In this document: positions 63,073 to 64,000 of the stretch, piece after piece
Numbering within the stretch: the first letter of the stretch is position 1
Layout: the number at the start of each line of letters is the position of its first letter
Source of the DNA: Candidatus Competibacteraceae bacterium
Lineage (GTDB): Bacteria > Pseudomonadota > Gammaproteobacteria > Competibacterales > Competibacteraceae
Reading direction: 5' to 3'
NCBI GenBank assembly: GCA_016790045.1
Contig: JAEUPW010000169.1
Span: 27,963 to 91,962 of the forward strand
Length of the DNA stretch: 64,000 nucleotides
The notes under the pieces: model-generated
What the model saw: the letters and a program-made list of their open reading frames with translations, nothing else
Told to the model about the DNA's origin: nothing
Database searches by the model: none
Made by a program: the position numbers and the translations under genes

Positions 63073-64000
63073 TCATACTAATATTTCTTGGCATTGTGGA
63101 TGACTCAAAAAACCTCTAGGACTGGCGCTCAGCCCATAAGCACCCGACTGAAACACCACGATCAAATCTCCCACATCGGCTTTCGGCAACTCCATCCGCT
63201 CGGCGAGAATGTCCAGCGGCGTGCACAGCGGACCCACTATAGTCACGATTTCCCGCTCGGTTTCTGCCATCCGATTGCCGACCGCCACCGGATAATTTTT
63301 GCGGATCACTTGGCCGAAATTGCCAGAGGCGGCCAGATGATGGTGTAAGCCGCCGTTGGTGATCAAAAAAATCTGGCCGCGCGAGATTTTGCGATCCACC
63401 ACCTCGGCGACGTAAATACCCGCCTCGGCCACCAGATAACGCCCCAATTCCAGAATGATTTTTACCTCCGGTAATCGCTTCTTCACTATCGGCAGCCAGC
63501 GTTCCAGATTGGCAGCAATGGGCTCCAATTCCAACGGCGCATCGCCGGGAAAATAAGGGATTCCGAAGCCGCCGCCGATATTGAGCGAACGGACTGGACA
63601 CGGCGCGTCCGCCGCCAGCCGCAGCGCCAGCTCAAAGGTCCGCTCCTGCGCCTCGACGATGGCGGCGGCGCGCAGATTTTGCGATCCGCTGAAAATGTGA
63701 AACCCCTGAAACGCCAAATCCAGTTCGCCGATCCGCCGCAGCAACGCGGGAACCTGCTCGGCGTCTACGCCGAAAGGCTTGGGGCCGCCGCCCATTTTCA
63801 TGCCGGCGGTTTTCAGCTCGAAATCCGGGTTGACCCGCACCGCCACCCGCGCGGGCCGGCGCTGTTCTTGGCTCAACCGGGCGACGGTTTCGGTCTCGTT
63901 GAAAGATTCCAGGTTGAGGGTGATGCCGGCGGCGATGGCGGCGGCCAGTTCCGGCGGGCGCTTGCCGGGACCGGCGAAACTGATCCGCTCGGGGTTCGTG
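63073..64000 (-). CDS. PLP-dependent decarboxylase, exosortase-A system-associated (C-terminal part)
   Basis: Translation of the right edge is continuous from the edge to 63073, so the gene is truncated by the window and its start lies beyond it. The fold is that of the alanine racemase-like/DAP decarboxylase family: VNPDFELKTAGMKMGGGPKP is a segment typical of the exosortase-A associated subgroup (TIGR03099-like), and a C-terminal domain has GPLCTPLDILAERM and FQSGAYGLSAS. The role in exopolysaccharide or its linked amino-acid modification is uncertain. It ends in the normal family C-terminus. It is convergent with the T6SS island. Confidence 0.85.
   Translation of the reverse strand, partial: TNPERISFAGPGKRPPELAAAIAAGITLNLESFNETETVARLSQEQRRPARVAVRVNPDFELKTAGMKMGGGPKPFGVDAEQVPALLRRIGELDLAFQGFHIFSGSQNLRAAAIVEAQERTFELALRLAADAPCPVRSLNIGGGFGIPYFPGDAPLELEPIAANLERWLPIVKKRLPEVKIILELGRYLVAEAGIYVAEVVDRKISRGQIFLITNGGLHHHLAASGNFGQVIRKNYPVAVGNRMAETEREIVTIVGPLCTPLDILAERMELPKADVGDLIVVFQSGAYGLSASPRGFLSHPQCQEILV

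Overview
The window is high-GC bacterial chromosome from a Gammaproteobacterium. The evidence is the E. coli-like gene order rpsB-tsf-pyrH-frr-uppS-cdsA-dxr-rseP-bamA-skp-lpxD-fabZ-lpxA-lpxB, together with glnD-map, mutY next to a YggX homologue, and a diheme cytochrome c4. An exosortase-A (PEP-CTERM) exopolysaccharide system, a hydroxyacid-type permease with a CoA transferase, and type VI secretion genes suggest an environmental species. The sequence does not let me name the genus.

Layout. 0-0.84 kb: an FtsX/LolD-type ABC transporter on the minus strand. 1.0-7.1 kb: five genes of the exosortase-A-associated exopolysaccharide export module (lipoprotein, chain-length regulator, tyrosine autokinase, outer-membrane barrel, AAA ATPase). 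7.2-11.8 kb: CoA transferase plus GntP-family permease, with a divergent LysR regulator. 11.8-15.4 kb: glnD and map. 15.6-29.4 kb: translation factors followed by the phospholipid, isoprenoid, Bam and lipid A run, largely overlapping and apparently co-transcribed, with an intrinsic terminator between rpsB and tsf.

29.5-41.0 kb is the most unusual part. A transmembrane Ser/Thr kinase with a very long Pro/Ala-rich tail is divergent from three plus-strand genes: a membrane-anchored protein of unknown family, a SEDS (FtsW/RodA-family) polymerase-like protein with an FHA-like N-terminal extension, and an FHA protein whose N-terminus resembles the DUF3662 domain of actinobacterial FhaA. These face a minus-strand set: a TPR-trypsin protease, a TPR protein and two coiled-coil lipoproteins. 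The plus-strand genes and the kinase recall the actinobacterial fhaA-rodA-pbpA-pknA/pknB cell-wall locus but lack a recognisable transpeptidase and phosphatase.

41.5-49.7 kb: a periplasmic binding protein with a hybrid histidine kinase, cytochrome c4, ilvD, and a degenerate REC-REC-GGDEF-EAL protein. 49.7-57.3 kb: an SDR protein, mutY, YggX, tRNA-Phe, an EEP-family nuclease, a PhoPQ-like two-component pair with a PepSY protein, and small exported proteins. 57.6-63.0 kb: an orphan T6SS VgrG island (VgrG, DUF4123 adaptor, PAAR, accessory protein, a predicted HExxH effector and its probable immunity protein), the last two visibly AT-rich and probably acquired. The window ends in an exosortase-A-associated PLP decarboxylase, so a second exopolysaccharide/exosortase locus probably continues to the right.
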